Below the pieces are notes generated by a model. It saw only the letters and a list, made by a program, of their open reading frames with translations. It searched no databases and was not told the DNA's origin. Below, one piece after another: positions 17,267 through 26,140 of a DNA stretch of 48,747 nucleotides. The first letter of the stretch is position 1; every line of letters begins with the position of its first letter. The DNA comes from an uncultured Pelagibacteraceae bacterium (lineage in GTDB: Bacteria > Pseudomonadota > Alphaproteobacteria > Pelagibacterales > Pelagibacteraceae). The stretch spans positions 1 through 48,747 of the forward strand of contig CACJUO010000009.1 of the NCBI GenBank assembly GCA_902596675.1, in the 5' to 3' direction. Both the position numbers and the translations under genes were made by a program.

Positions 17267-18043
17267 ATGTCTATCAAGTCATTAATTCAAATTTTTATAG
17301 CTATTTTAATAATATTAATTATAGCTGGGGTTTATTATAAATATTTCGATACAAATAAAAAAATTGTTGAAGAGATTAACACATTAGAGAATGATAATAA
17401 TGAGCAACTTAAAGCGTTAGAAAAAAAAATATCTGAGTTAGAAGCTAAAAATAATGAATTAGATCTAAAAATTAATAATAATAAAATAATTAAGGATGAA
17501 TCTCTTAAAAAAAGTCAGACAAAGGTTGATAAAATCGTTAGCACAATTGTTGATAAAGATGATGGAAATTTAAAAAACAAACATGACAACAAAAAATCAA
17601 AAGAAAAAATAAAAAATTTAGTAAAAGACATTGAATATAACTCTATTGATGAAAAAGGAAATAAATTTTACTTATTAGCCAGCTCAGGTAAATCTAATAT
17701 TTATAATAAAGATATTTTAGATTTAGATAACGTAAGGGGTGAAATTACTTCAGATAATAGAGATACGATTTATATTGTATCAGACTTTGCACAATTTAAC
17801 TCAGTGAATTCGAATTCTAAATTTTATAATAACGTTGTAATTAATTATCAAGATAAACAAATCACATGCATAAATTTTGATATTAATATGGAAACAAATA
17901 AGGCTATAGCTTATAATGATGTAATAATTACTGATGCAAAATCAACCATGAGAGCAGGTATATTAGAACTTGATTTAAAAACCAAAGATATAAATATTAA
18001 CCCAGAGTCTGCCAAAGATAAAATTGAGGTTATAGCAAACTAA
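17267..18043 (+). CDS. lptC: LPS export ABC transporter periplasmic protein LptC
   Basis: LptC sits in the inner membrane, receives LPS from LptB2FG and passes it to LptA. The 258-aa protein has an N-terminal membrane helix (about 4-25), then an insertion not usual for the family: a coiled coil at about 32-75 (INTLENDNNEQLKALEKK and on) and a Lys-rich stretch. The C-terminal half has the LptC beta-jellyroll pattern (FYLLASSGKSNIYNKDILDL, NNVVINYQDKQITC, MRAGILELDL). It begins directly after the kdsD stop and overlaps lptB by 1 bp. The usual lptA between lptC and lptB is absent. Confidence 0.82.
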   Translation: MSIKSLIQIFIAILIILIIAGVYYKYFDTNKKIVEEINTLENDNNEQLKALEKKISELEAKNNELDLKINNNKIIKDESLKKSQTKVDKIVSTIVDKDDGNLKNKHDNKKSKEKIKNLVKDIEYNSIDEKGNKFYLLASSGKSNIYNKDILDLDNVRGEITSDNRDTIYIVSDFAQFNSVNSNSKFYNNVVINYQDKQITCINFDINMETNKAIAYNDVIITDAKSTMRAGILELDLKTKDININPESAKDKIEVIAN

Positions 18044-18819
18044 TGGCATTAATTAAAAAATTTAGAATTAAAAGCTTTAAGGAAAATAAAACCTTATTGG
18101 AATTAGATAAGATATCTATGTTTTACAATAAAAGACAAATTTTAAATAATTTAAATCTTAAAATAAATAAGCAAGAAATTTTGGGAATGCTAGGGCCAAA
18201 CGGTGTTGGTAAATCAACAATATTTCATATTATTACAGGCTTAAAAGATCCTAGCTTCGGTAAAGTTTATATAAATGGAGAGGATTGTACAGGAATACCT
18301 ATTTATGAAAGAGCAAAAAGGTTTAAACTTGGGTATGTTCCTCAATACGGTGGCTTTATACAAGATTTGAATTTGTATGAAAATTTGAAACTTGTTGGTG
18401 AAATACATATAAAAAAAAAGGACATAAGAAAAGCAAAAATTGAAAAAATTATTGCACAATTTGAATTTGATCCTTTGCTGAAAATAAAAGGAAAACATTT
18501 ATCAGGCGGACAAAAAAAGAAGCTAGTAATAGCTATGGCATTAGTTAATGATCCAAGTATACTTCTTTTAGATGAGCCTTTTGCAGCATTAGATATTATG
18601 ACAATTAAAATGCTACAAGAAATTATTGTAAATTTACAAGCCTTAGAAAAAATAACTGTTATAGTGTGTGATCATCAAGCAAGAGATTTGTTAACTTGTG
18701 TCGATAGAGCAATTGTTCTGTCTAGTGGAAAGATTATTGCTTCTGGGAGCCCAAATGAAATTATAAAAGATTCAAGTGCGAGATCTGCATATTTTGGAGA
18801 TGAATTTAAAATAAATTAA
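18043..18819 (+). CDS. lptB: LPS export ABC transporter ATPase LptB
   Basis: LptB powers LPS extraction with LptFG. The 258-aa ABC ATPase has Walker A GPNGVGKST near 51, the Q-loop in VPQYGGFIQDLNLYENL, the signature LSGGQKKKLVIAMAL, Walker B ILLLDEPFAALD and the switch His in VIVCDHQARDLL. The sequence around the signature (KLVIAMALV) differs from the usual RRVEIARAL but keeps the fold. It starts at TAATG overlapping lptC. LptF and LptG are not in the window. Confidence 0.93.
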   Translation: MALIKKFRIKSFKENKTLLELDKISMFYNKRQILNNLNLKINKQEILGMLGPNGVGKSTIFHIITGLKDPSFGKVYINGEDCTGIPIYERAKRFKLGYVPQYGGFIQDLNLYENLKLVGEIHIKKKDIRKAKIEKIIAQFEFDPLLKIKGKHLSGGQKKKLVIAMALVNDPSILLLDEPFAALDIMTIKMLQEIIVNLQALEKITVIVCDHQARDLLTCVDRAIVLSSGKIIASGSPNEIIKDSSARSAYFGDEFKIN

Positions 18820-18826
18820 TTCATCT

Positions 18827-20152
18827 ATGGCAAACCATATTTCTATAAGACATAAATTAACAAATTTTAATAAAAGAATTGAAGTAAGCGCGGATAAAAG
18901 TATTTCAATCAGAGCTGTTCTTCTTGCTTCACAAGCTGTTGGAATATCAAAAATTTCTAATTTGCTAGAGTCAGAGGATGTTTTAAATTCTTTAAAGACT
19001 ATCAAAAAACTTGGCATTCATTATACAAAGCAAGGAAATATTTATAAGATTCATGGTTTTGGGCTAAATGGGTTCAATATTAAAAAAAATTTGGTTTTAA
19101 ATGCAGGTAATTCAGGCACATTGGCAAGAATAATACTCGGACTGTTAGTCAAATCAAAAACCCAAGTCAAATTAATTGGAGATAAAAGTTTATCAAAAAG
19201 AGATTTTTATAGAGTAATAAAACCTTTAAAACTTTTTGGGGTAAATATTACGAGTAAAAATAATAACTTACCAATAAAAATAATAGGAACAGACTTTCTT
19301 AGACCGATCAAATACAATGAGAATATTGGAAGCGCACAAGTTAAAACATGCATCATATTCAGTGCATTAAACACTCCAGGTATAACTCAAATTAATTCTA
19401 AAAGCTCAAGAAATCACACTGAGTTAATGTTAAAATCATTAGGATATCCGATTAAAATTATAAAAAAATCAGGATATGAAAAAATTTTGATACAAGGATT
19501 ACATCAATTTAATTGTTTTGAATATGAGATTCCAGGTGACATAAGTTCAGCATCCTTTTTCATCGTATTAACACTTCTATCTAAAAATTCTAAAATGATA
19601 ATTGAGAAGGTAAACACAAATCGAAGTAGAATTGGATTAATTACTATTTTAAATAAAATGGGAGCAAAAATAGATTTAAAAAATAAAAAGAAATACAATG
19701 GGGAAGAAATATCTGATATCCATGTAAGAAGTATTAAAAATCTAAAATCAATCAATTGTCCCCAAAGGTTAAATAGCTCAGCAATTGATGAATTTTTAAT
19801 AATTTTTTTAGTTGCTGCAAAAGCCAAAGGAATTTCAAAGTTTAGAGATCTTGGAGAAATGAATAAAAAAGAGTCTAAAAGATTAGATTTAGCAGTAAAA
19901 TTTTTAAAATTAATTGGTGTAAAGGTAGATAGATTTGAAAATGATATAAATATTCATGGTAATCCAGATTTAGTTTTATCAAAAAGTTATGAAATGAAAA
20001 ATTTTTTAAAGGATCATAGAATATTTTTTTTATGTTGTATTACAGCTTTAACATTAGGAGGAAAATGGAAGATCAACGATAAAGACTCCATTAATACTTC
20101 TTTCCCAGAATTTTTAAAAATTTTAGAAGAAATAGGAGCAAAAATAAATTGA
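18827..20152 (+). CDS. aroA: 3-phosphoshikimate 1-carboxyvinyltransferase (EPSP synthase)
   Basis: AroA makes EPSP, the sixth shikimate-pathway step. The 441-aa protein shows ADKSISIRAVLLAS near 22, LNAGNSGTLARIILGLL near 90 (substrate loop), SKRDFYRVIKPLKLFGVNI, the catalytic Asp in SSAIDEFLIIFLVAAKAKG, and Glu in DLGEMNKKESKRLDLAVKFL. The family usually has LRxKESDR at the last site; here it is MNKKESKR. It overlaps cmk by 4 bp. The order aroA-cmk-rpsA is conserved in alphaproteobacteria. Confidence 0.94.
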   Translation: MANHISIRHKLTNFNKRIEVSADKSISIRAVLLASQAVGISKISNLLESEDVLNSLKTIKKLGIHYTKQGNIYKIHGFGLNGFNIKKNLVLNAGNSGTLARIILGLLVKSKTQVKLIGDKSLSKRDFYRVIKPLKLFGVNITSKNNNLPIKIIGTDFLRPIKYNENIGSAQVKTCIIFSALNTPGITQINSKSSRNHTELMLKSLGYPIKIIKKSGYEKILIQGLHQFNCFEYEIPGDISSASFFIVLTLLSKNSKMIIEKVNTNRSRIGLITILNKMGAKIDLKNKKKYNGEEISDIHVRSIKNLKSINCPQRLNSSAIDEFLIIFLVAAKAKGISKFRDLGEMNKKESKRLDLAVKFLKLIGVKVDRFENDINIHGNPDLVLSKSYEMKNFLKDHRIFFLCCITALTLGGKWKINDKDSINTSFPEFLKILEEIGAKIN

Positions 20153-20805
20153 AAAAAAAGAAAGATATTATCACTGTAGCAATAGACTCGCCTGCCGCAG
20201 CTGGAGCAGGAACACAAGCTAAATTGATATCAAAATACTATAAGTTGTTTTATTTAGATACTGGAAAGATTTATAGATACATTGGAAAATTAAAATTAGA
20301 TAACAAAAAAGAATTTAATTATAATTTTATAAAAAAAAAAATTAGAAATATCAAATTAGCATATTTAAAAAATAAATCTTTATTATCAAATGAAGTAGCA
20401 GTATCTGCTTCAGAAATATCTAAAGATAAAAACATAAGGAACATTGTTCATAAATTTCAGCAAAAATATGCTTATAACCCTCCGAAAAAATTTAAAGGAT
20501 CTGTTTTAGATGGAAGAGATATTATTACTGTTCAAGTAAAAGATGCAATGTTCAAATTTTTTATTACTGCGAGCTTAAATGTCAGAGCAAAAAGGCGATT
20601 TGCGGAATATCAAAAGTTAAATAAAAAAATGACATATAATGAAGTCTTTAAAAGCCTTAAAAATAGAGATAAATCAGATAGAAATAGAAAATATGGTCCA
20701 CTCAAAAAAACAAAAGATTCTATCTTGATTAATACCACTAAATTAAGTAAGAAAGCGTGCTTTAAAAAAATTAGAGCAATTATGGATAAAAAATTAAATA
20801 ATTAA
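20149..20805 (+). CDS. cmk: Cytidylate kinase with altered P-loop
   Basis: Cmk phosphorylates CMP and dCMP. The start is TTG at 20149, inside the aroA stop (TTGA); no ATG fits the conserved N-terminus. The family P-loop GPxxxGKGT reads SPAAAGAGT, with Ala20 where the phosphate-binding lysine should be. The next motif, normally LDTGAMYR, reads LDTGKIYR, so a lysine (Lys40) appears where Ala is usual. The rest is canonical: LDGRDIITVQVKDAMFKFFI, TASLNVRAKRR and NRDKSDRNRKYGPLKK. The 218-aa length is normal. No frameshift is visible, and context and intact downstream motifs argue for a working enzyme with a shifted lysine. Confidence 0.9.
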   Translation: MKKKKDIITVAIDSPAAAGAGTQAKLISKYYKLFYLDTGKIYRYIGKLKLDNKKEFNYNFIKKKIRNIKLAYLKNKSLLSNEVAVSASEISKDKNIRNIVHKFQQKYAYNPPKKFKGSVLDGRDIITVQVKDAMFKFFITASLNVRAKRRFAEYQKLNKKMTYNEVFKSLKNRDKSDRNRKYGPLKKTKDSILINTTKLSKKACFKKIRAIMDKKLNN

Positions 20806-22547
20806 TGGAAATTTATAAAGATACATCTTCCCCAGCAAATCAACAATTCGAAAAATTACTAAATAGTCAATTATCAAAAAATAAGATTGAAGAAGGAAAA
20901 ATAATTGAAGGTAAAGTAACTAAAATTACTAATAAGTATATTTTTTTATTTATACCTGGTTTGAAGAGCGAACCTGTAATTGATGTCAACGAAGTTAAGC
21001 TAATGGGTATGAATGAAGAAATCAAGGAGGGGACAACTATTTCAGTATTATTAGAAAAAATAGAGGACAAAAATGGAGATGTGGTTGTTTCTGCTCATAA
21101 AGCTCAAAAAATTAAAGGATGGAATAAATTAGTTAAATGTTATGAAAACAACGAATTAATAAACGGTAAAATTACTCAAAAAACTAAAGGTGGAGTAATT
21201 GTTGAACATATAGAAACTGGATCGCTCATGTTTTGTCCAGGATCTCAAATATCAGATAAGCCAATGAAAAATATTGATCATCTGATCGGTGTAGAACAAA
21301 AATTTGCTTTAATTAAACTTGATATGGTTAGAGGAAACAGCGTTGTATCTAGGAGACAAGTAGTCTCTTCAAGTAAAAAGGAGGATAAAGCAAAAATTAT
21401 TGGTAAATTCAAAGTTGGTGACATCATCAAAGATGCAGTGGTAAAAGGGTATTCATCATTTGGATGTTTTTTTGAGGTAACTACTGATGAGGGAACTATA
21501 GATACCCTATGTCACTTACAAGAAATAAGCTACAGTAGAGTAAATCATCCTGATGAGATATTTAATATTGGAGAAAAACATGATCTTAAAGTCATTTCAA
21601 TAGATATGGAAAAACTGCAGGTAGGTTGTTCAATAAAACAATTGTCACCTGACCCATTTGAACATATTTCTAATTACCAAATAGGAAATAAATATAAAGT
21701 GAAGGTAGTAAAAATTACTGATTATGGATGTTTTTGTGAACTTGAACCGGGGCTTAGCACTCTTCTTCATAGCAGTGAATTTAGTTGGACCAAAAAAAAT
21801 ATATCTCCAAAAAAGATTTTTAATGTTGGTGATCAAATTGATTGTGTAATTACAGAGATTGATAAAGATAAAAGAAGAGTTGCTATTTCACATAGATTAA
21901 CTATAGAAAATCCATATTCTCAGTTAGAGAAAAGCTATCCAGTAGGATCTGATGTTGAAGGAGTAATCAACAATATAAATGAGTATGCAATATATTTAAA
22001 ATTGGCTGATTTTGATATTGATGGATTTTTACACTCAAATGATCTATCTTACAAAGGGAATGCTGAAGATGAGTTAAAGAATTATAAAAAAGGTGATAAA
22101 CTTACAGTAAGAGTTTTAGAAATAAAGAAGTCAGAGCAAAAAGTAAGAGTTGGATTAAAACAGTTACAAAAAGACCCTTTTGAATGGTTTAAAGATAAAA
22201 AAGTTAACGATACTCTAACAGTAAAAGTGATTTCGTCGGACAACAAAGGATTAATTGTTATACCAGAAGGAAGTCAAATTGAAATTTTAATAAAAAAATC
22301 TCAAATTGCGATGTCAGCATCAGATGCAAGACCATCGCGTTTCGTAGGTGGTGAAAGAATTGATGCAGCAATAGCAGAATTAAATTTTGAAAAAAGAAAG
22401 GTATCTTTAAGTATTAAATTGCTGGAGGAAATAATGAATGCAAAGGCTATTAAAGAACATTCAAGCCCTCTCAGTGGAAAAAATCTTCCTTTCTCATCCC
22501 TTTCAGAGCAGCTAGATGATAAGAAAAACAAAAAGGAGTCTGAATAA
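20805..22547 (+). CDS. rpsA: 30S ribosomal protein S1
   Basis: S1 helps bind mRNA to the 30S subunit, which matters most for messages without a Shine-Dalgarno; most genes here lack one. The 580-aa protein has six S1 repeats. Recognisable ones include GKVTKITNKYIFLFIPGLKS (first), VVKGYSSFGCFFEVTTDEG (third), VKITDYGCFCELEPGLSTLL (fourth) and INNINEYAIYLKLADFDIDG (fifth). The start overlaps the cmk stop by 1 bp (TAATG). ihfB follows after 3 nt. Confidence 0.96.
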   Translation: MEIYKDTSSPANQQFEKLLNSQLSKNKIEEGKIIEGKVTKITNKYIFLFIPGLKSEPVIDVNEVKLMGMNEEIKEGTTISVLLEKIEDKNGDVVVSAHKAQKIKGWNKLVKCYENNELINGKITQKTKGGVIVEHIETGSLMFCPGSQISDKPMKNIDHLIGVEQKFALIKLDMVRGNSVVSRRQVVSSSKKEDKAKIIGKFKVGDIIKDAVVKGYSSFGCFFEVTTDEGTIDTLCHLQEISYSRVNHPDEIFNIGEKHDLKVISIDMEKLQVGCSIKQLSPDPFEHISNYQIGNKYKVKVVKITDYGCFCELEPGLSTLLHSSEFSWTKKNISPKKIFNVGDQIDCVITEIDKDKRRVAISHRLTIENPYSQLEKSYPVGSDVEGVINNINEYAIYLKLADFDIDGFLHSNDLSYKGNAEDELKNYKKGDKLTVRVLEIKKSEQKVRVGLKQLQKDPFEWFKDKKVNDTLTVKVISSDNKGLIVIPEGSQIEILIKKSQIAMSASDARPSRFVGGERIDAAIAELNFEKRKVSLSIKLLEEIMNAKAIKEHSSPLSGKNLPFSSLSEQLDDKKNKKESE

Positions 22548-22550
22548 AAA

Positions 22551-22841
22551 TTGTCATTTGTAAAGTCAGACTTAATTAAAGAATTATCTAAAAATTACCC
22601 AAATTTTCTAAAAAAAGATTTAATTAAATTGTTTGATATAATGATTTATGAAATGCAGGAATCTTTAAAAAGAGGTGAGAGAGTAGAATTAAGAGATGTA
22701 TTTACACTTGAGCCTAGAATACAAAAAGAAAGGGTTTCTAGAAACCCTAGGACAAATGAAAAAGTTAATACACCCCAAAAAAAAACAATATTGTTTAAAA
22801 TGTCTAAAACGTGGACCCAAAAAATTAATGAAAAAATATAA
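22551..22841 (+). CDS. ihfB: Integration host factor beta-like (HU/IHF family)
   Basis: This 96-aa HU/IHF-family DNA-bending protein opens SFVKSDLIKELSKNYP and has ERVELRDVFTLEPRIQKERV followed by the minor-groove-arm motif SRNPRTNEKVNTPQKKTILF (about 65-85). Position after rpsA is that of ihfB in proteobacteria. The start is TTG at 22551. AAGGAG at 22533-22538 lies 12 nt upstream and could be its ribosome-binding site, one of few seen. Its last 14 bp contain the pyrF start. Confidence 0.88.
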   Translation: MSFVKSDLIKELSKNYPNFLKKDLIKLFDIMIYEMQESLKRGERVELRDVFTLEPRIQKERVSRNPRTNEKVNTPQKKTILFKMSKTWTQKINEKI

Positions 22842-23499
22842 ACTATTTATAGCTTGTGATAGTAATAACATAAAAAAAGTTAAGCAAATTATTAAAAAAA
22901 CACAAAATTCAAAATTCAAAATAGGTTATAAATTTGGGTTAGAATTTTTAAATTCAAAAGGTGGTAGAAGTTTTATATCAAAATTAAAAAATAAAATTAC
23001 ATTTGGAGATTATAAATTTGCAGATATACCAAATACATGCTCATCTGCTATTAAAGCTATTAGTGACTTAAAATTTAACTATATCACAATACATATAAGT
23101 TCTGGTCTTAATGCATTAAAAGAAGCAAAAAAAGTTTCTGGAAAAACAAAAATTGTTGGAGTGACAATTCTTACATCACTTGATAATAAATTATTAAGCG
23201 AAATTGGATACAACAAAGCAGTAAAAAGTATAGTAATTAAGCAGGCTAAATTAGCCAAAAAAGCAAATTTGGATGCTATAGTTTGCAGTCCCATGGAAGT
23301 AAATCTTGTTAAGAAAATATTTAAAAAAGAAATAATAACTCCAGGTATAAGATTTAATTCTAAATTAGATGACCAGAAAAGAACTCTAACTCCTAAACAA
23401 GCTTATAAAAATGGAAGTGATTGGTTAGTGATTGGACGACCAATTACTAAAGGAAATATTAAAAATAATCTTCAAAATTTTATAGATCATTTAAAATAA
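22828..23499 (+). CDS. pyrF: Orotidine 5'-phosphate decarboxylase
   Basis: PyrF makes UMP. The start is set at the ATG at 22828 (223 aa, MKKYKLFIACD), inside the 3' end of ihfB; upstream in-frame sequence is only the ihfB shadow. The catalytic Lys/Asp array reads GDYKFADIPNTCSSAIKAI near 57-75. Later motifs are GVTILTS, VCSPMEVNLVKK, ITPGIRFNSKLDDQKRTLTP and DWLVIGRPITKG. Family length is normal. Confidence 0.94.
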   Translation: MKKYKLFIACDSNNIKKVKQIIKKTQNSKFKIGYKFGLEFLNSKGGRSFISKLKNKITFGDYKFADIPNTCSSAIKAISDLKFNYITIHISSGLNALKEAKKVSGKTKIVGVTILTSLDNKLLSEIGYNKAVKSIVIKQAKLAKKANLDAIVCSPMEVNLVKKIFKKEIITPGIRFNSKLDDQKRTLTPKQAYKNGSDWLVIGRPITKGNIKNNLQNFIDHLK

Positions 23500-24122
23500 T
23501 GGTTAAAGGAATAAAAATTTGTGGGGTCTCTGATCTTGAGACTTTAAGTTATATCTTAAATCATCAATTTCCTCCCAAGTTTGTAGGTTTTATAACCAAT
23601 TACAAGAAGAGCAAAAGATATGTGGAATATGAAAAATTAAAAAACTTGGTTAGTATTAAAAAAGGGAATACAAATTTTGTTTCTGTGCTTGTTAATCCAG
23701 ATGATCAAATATTAGAACAAGTTAAAGAACTTAATTTCGATTTTTATCAGCTGTATGATGTGAATCCCGAAAAGACAAGAATAATAAAGGAAAAATATGA
23801 TATTAAAGTAATTACTGCTTTAACAATTCAAAGTCAAAAAGATGTTGATAAATATAAAGATTATGATGAAATTTCAGATCTAATTCTTTTTGATGGTAAA
23901 GGTTATGAGAAGTCAATTGGATTTAATCATGAATTATTAAATTCTATACCTAATTCAGTGAATAAAATGATTGCCGGAAATATAAAAATAGAAGATATTC
24001 CAAATTTAAAAAATAAAGATTACTTTGTAGATCTAAGTGGTTCTTTAGAAAACAAAGATGGTAAAAAAGATTTAGAAAAAATTAATAAACTATTAAATTT
24101 AAAAATTGAAAATGAAACTTAA
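23499..24122 (+). CDS. trpF: Phosphoribosylanthranilate isomerase
   Basis: TrpF catalyses the Amadori rearrangement in Trp synthesis. The 207-aa TIM barrel starts with the catalytic Cys motif IKICGVSDLETL (Cys8). It continues with VGFITNYKKSKRYV, NFVSVLVNPDDQILEQ, LILFDGKGYEKSIGFNHELL (catalytic Asp) and MIAGNIKIEDIPNL. The usual QLHG site reads QLYD. It starts on the last A of the pyrF stop and overlaps trpB by 11 bp. The trpF-trpB-trpA-accD-folC order is typical of alphaproteobacteria; trpC, trpD and trpE are not in the window. Confidence 0.92.
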   Translation: MVKGIKICGVSDLETLSYILNHQFPPKFVGFITNYKKSKRYVEYEKLKNLVSIKKGNTNFVSVLVNPDDQILEQVKELNFDFYQLYDVNPEKTRIIKEKYDIKVITALTIQSQKDVDKYKDYDEISDLILFDGKGYEKSIGFNHELLNSIPNSVNKMIAGNIKIEDIPNLKNKDYFVDLSGSLENKDGKKDLEKINKLLNLKIENET

Positions 24123-25356
24123 AAAAGGAATTCCAGTCATTGATCAAGGAGATAGACTAGGTTTTTGGGGTGGAAAATTTGGTGGAAATTTTGTGCCTGA
24201 AACACTTAAAAAACCAATAGAAGATCTTGAAATACAATTTAATAAATTAAAAAATGACAAAAACTTTATAAAAGAAAGAGATAGGTATTTCAAAAATTGG
24301 ATCGGGACACCCACAAGATTTATCAAGTTAAATAATTTAACAAAATATGTTGATGGAGCACAGATTTGGTCGAAAATTGTATCTGATGCTAATGGAGGGG
24401 CCCACAAAATTTATAATGCAACTGTACATTGCTTAATGGCTAAAAGGTCTGGAAAGAAAGTAATAATTGGCGACACCGGCGCTGGGTACGCTGGTAAAAT
24501 GTTAAGCATGGCAGCTAAGAAATTTGGATTGAAGTGCAAAATTTTTATGGGTGCAAAAGACATAAAAAGACAACAGCCAAATGTGAAAGCAATGAAGAAA
24601 AATGGTGCTGACGTAGTACCTGTATATTCAGGAAGTCAAACACTTGTGGATGCTGTTTCTGAATGTATGAGATTTTGGGTTGCAAATTGTGATACAACTG
24701 CAATGTGTGTGGGAAGTACTGTAGGACCCGCAATTTTTGTTCGTATATGTGGTTGGAGTACTAGTCAAATATCTAGAGAGCTTAAGGTTCAATTAATAAA
24801 TGAATTTGGTGAAGTTCCAAAAAAACTTAAATTGTATAATTGTGTAGGAGGAGGTTCCTCAAGTTTTGGTTTTTGGAATGAATTTATGGATTATAATAAA
24901 AAACAAGTTGAGTTTATTGGTGTCGAAGCAGGAGGACCAAGCAAAAGTAAAAGGCATGCAGCTCCCTTAACCTATGGTTCCAAAATCGGAATACTTCATG
25001 GTGCAGCTCAATATGTTAATCAAAATAGCGATGGACAGATTGAAGAAACTGAGTCAATATCTGCGGGTCTTGATTATCCTGGAATTTCTCCTCTCCATTG
25101 CTTCTTAAAAGATACAAAGCGTGCAAGATATACAGCAGCTAGTGATGAAGAAGCTTTAAAAGCTTACCAAATAGTAACAAAATTTGAAAATTTAAGACCA
25201 TCTCTCGAACCAAGTCATGCATTCTCAGTTGCAATCAAAGAAGCAAAAAAATTAAGCAAGGATACAATAGTAATTGTTAATAGTTGTGGAGATGCATACA
25301 AAGACCGAGGAATTTTAGAAAAAAAGTTGGGAAAGAGATATGTTAAATCCAATTAG
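24112..25356 (+). CDS. trpB: Divergent tryptophan synthase beta chain
   Basis: TrpB is the PLP enzyme that joins indole and serine. From the ATG at 24112 it is 414 aa, slightly long. The PLP lysine (GGAHKIYN, near 97), GAKDIKRQQPNVKAM, CVGGGSSSFGFW, ESISAGLDYPGISPLH and LEPSHAF are present. Several near-universal sites are changed. The acid-base Glu of ETGAGQHG is Asp (GDTGAGYAGKM), the KRED motif reads KIVSD, the AGPHPYP loop reads VGPAIFV, and the NLSGRGDKD end reads NSCGDAYKD, replacing the Ser near the pyridine nitrogen by Cys. Position beside trpF and trpA supports a Trp role, but its kinetics or substrate may differ. Confidence 0.85.
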   Translation: MKLKKGIPVIDQGDRLGFWGGKFGGNFVPETLKKPIEDLEIQFNKLKNDKNFIKERDRYFKNWIGTPTRFIKLNNLTKYVDGAQIWSKIVSDANGGAHKIYNATVHCLMAKRSGKKVIIGDTGAGYAGKMLSMAAKKFGLKCKIFMGAKDIKRQQPNVKAMKKNGADVVPVYSGSQTLVDAVSECMRFWVANCDTTAMCVGSTVGPAIFVRICGWSTSQISRELKVQLINEFGEVPKKLKLYNCVGGGSSSFGFWNEFMDYNKKQVEFIGVEAGGPSKSKRHAAPLTYGSKIGILHGAAQYVNQNSDGQIEETESISAGLDYPGISPLHCFLKDTKRARYTAASDEEALKAYQIVTKFENLRPSLEPSHAFSVAIKEAKKLSKDTIVIVNSCGDAYKDRGILEKKLGKRYVKSN

Positions 25357-26140
25357 TCTTGCATTTAGAAAGGCTAAAAATGAAGAAAGACCAGCACTAC
25401 TTACTTATACTGTTGCTGGGGATAGTTCAAAGAAACAGTCTTTAAATATCTTAAAAGCAATTTCAAATTATGCAGATATTTTAGAAATCGGTGTGCCTCA
25501 TAACACTCCTGTTGCAGATGGAGGACAAATTCAAACTAGCGCTTATAGAGCAATTAAAAATGGCATTAAAATGAATGACATTTTTAAAATTGTCAGTGAT
25601 TTTAAAAAAAGTAAAAATTCAAAACCTGTAATATTTATGGGTTATTATAATATGATTTTCCAATACGGTGAAAATAAATTTATAAAAAAATGTAAAAAAT
25701 CAGGTGTTAATGGTTTAATTGTTGTTGATTTACCATGGCCAGAAAACAAGAATTTTTCAAAGAAATGTAAAAAAAATTCAATTAATTTTATCCAATTATT
25801 GTCTCCCACAACATCAAATAAAAGACTAAAAAGTATTACAAAAGATTCTCATGATATGATTTATTATATAAGTATGTTATCTACTACGGGAGGTAAGCTT
25901 AAAGTTTCACCAAAAAAAATATTAACTAATTACAATAAAATTAAAAAAATAAGTCCTAAAAAAAATTGTGTTATTGGTTTTGGGATAACTGAAAAAACTA
26001 TATCAAATTTTAAAAATACAGATGGAATTGTTGTTGGTAGTCAAATTTGTAAAGAAATTACTAGAAGTTTAAACAATAGACAAAATCCTGTCATAAATGT
26101 AAGTAAGATGGTCAGTAAACTAAGAAATAAAATTTTATGA
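25340..26140 (+). CDS. trpA: Tryptophan synthase alpha chain (divergent)
   Basis: TrpA splits indole-3-glycerol phosphate and channels indole to TrpB. The 266-aa TIM barrel keeps the catalytic Glu in DILEIGVPHNTPVADGGQIQ (near 48) and Asp (near 59). It has VIFMGYYNMIFQYG, DLPWPEN (family DLPPEE) and SPTTSNKRLKSI. The mobile loop that signals to TrpB, normally SRxGVTG, reads SMLSTTG, so the Arg and Gly are lost. It overlaps trpB by 17 bp and accD by 4 bp (ATGA). Its changes match those in trpB, suggesting co-divergence. Confidence 0.87.
   Translation: MLNPISLAFRKAKNEERPALLTYTVAGDSSKKQSLNILKAISNYADILEIGVPHNTPVADGGQIQTSAYRAIKNGIKMNDIFKIVSDFKKSKNSKPVIFMGYYNMIFQYGENKFIKKCKKSGVNGLIVVDLPWPENKNFSKKCKKNSINFIQLLSPTTSNKRLKSITKDSHDMIYYISMLSTTGGKLKVSPKKILTNYNKIKKISPKKNCVIGFGITEKTISNFKNTDGIVVGSQICKEITRSLNNRQNPVINVSKMVSKLRNKIL

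Noticed and set aside
22696..22827. Longer pyrF frame from 22696
   Set aside because: The extra residues are a shadow of ihfB; the ATG at 22828 starts the PyrF barrel.
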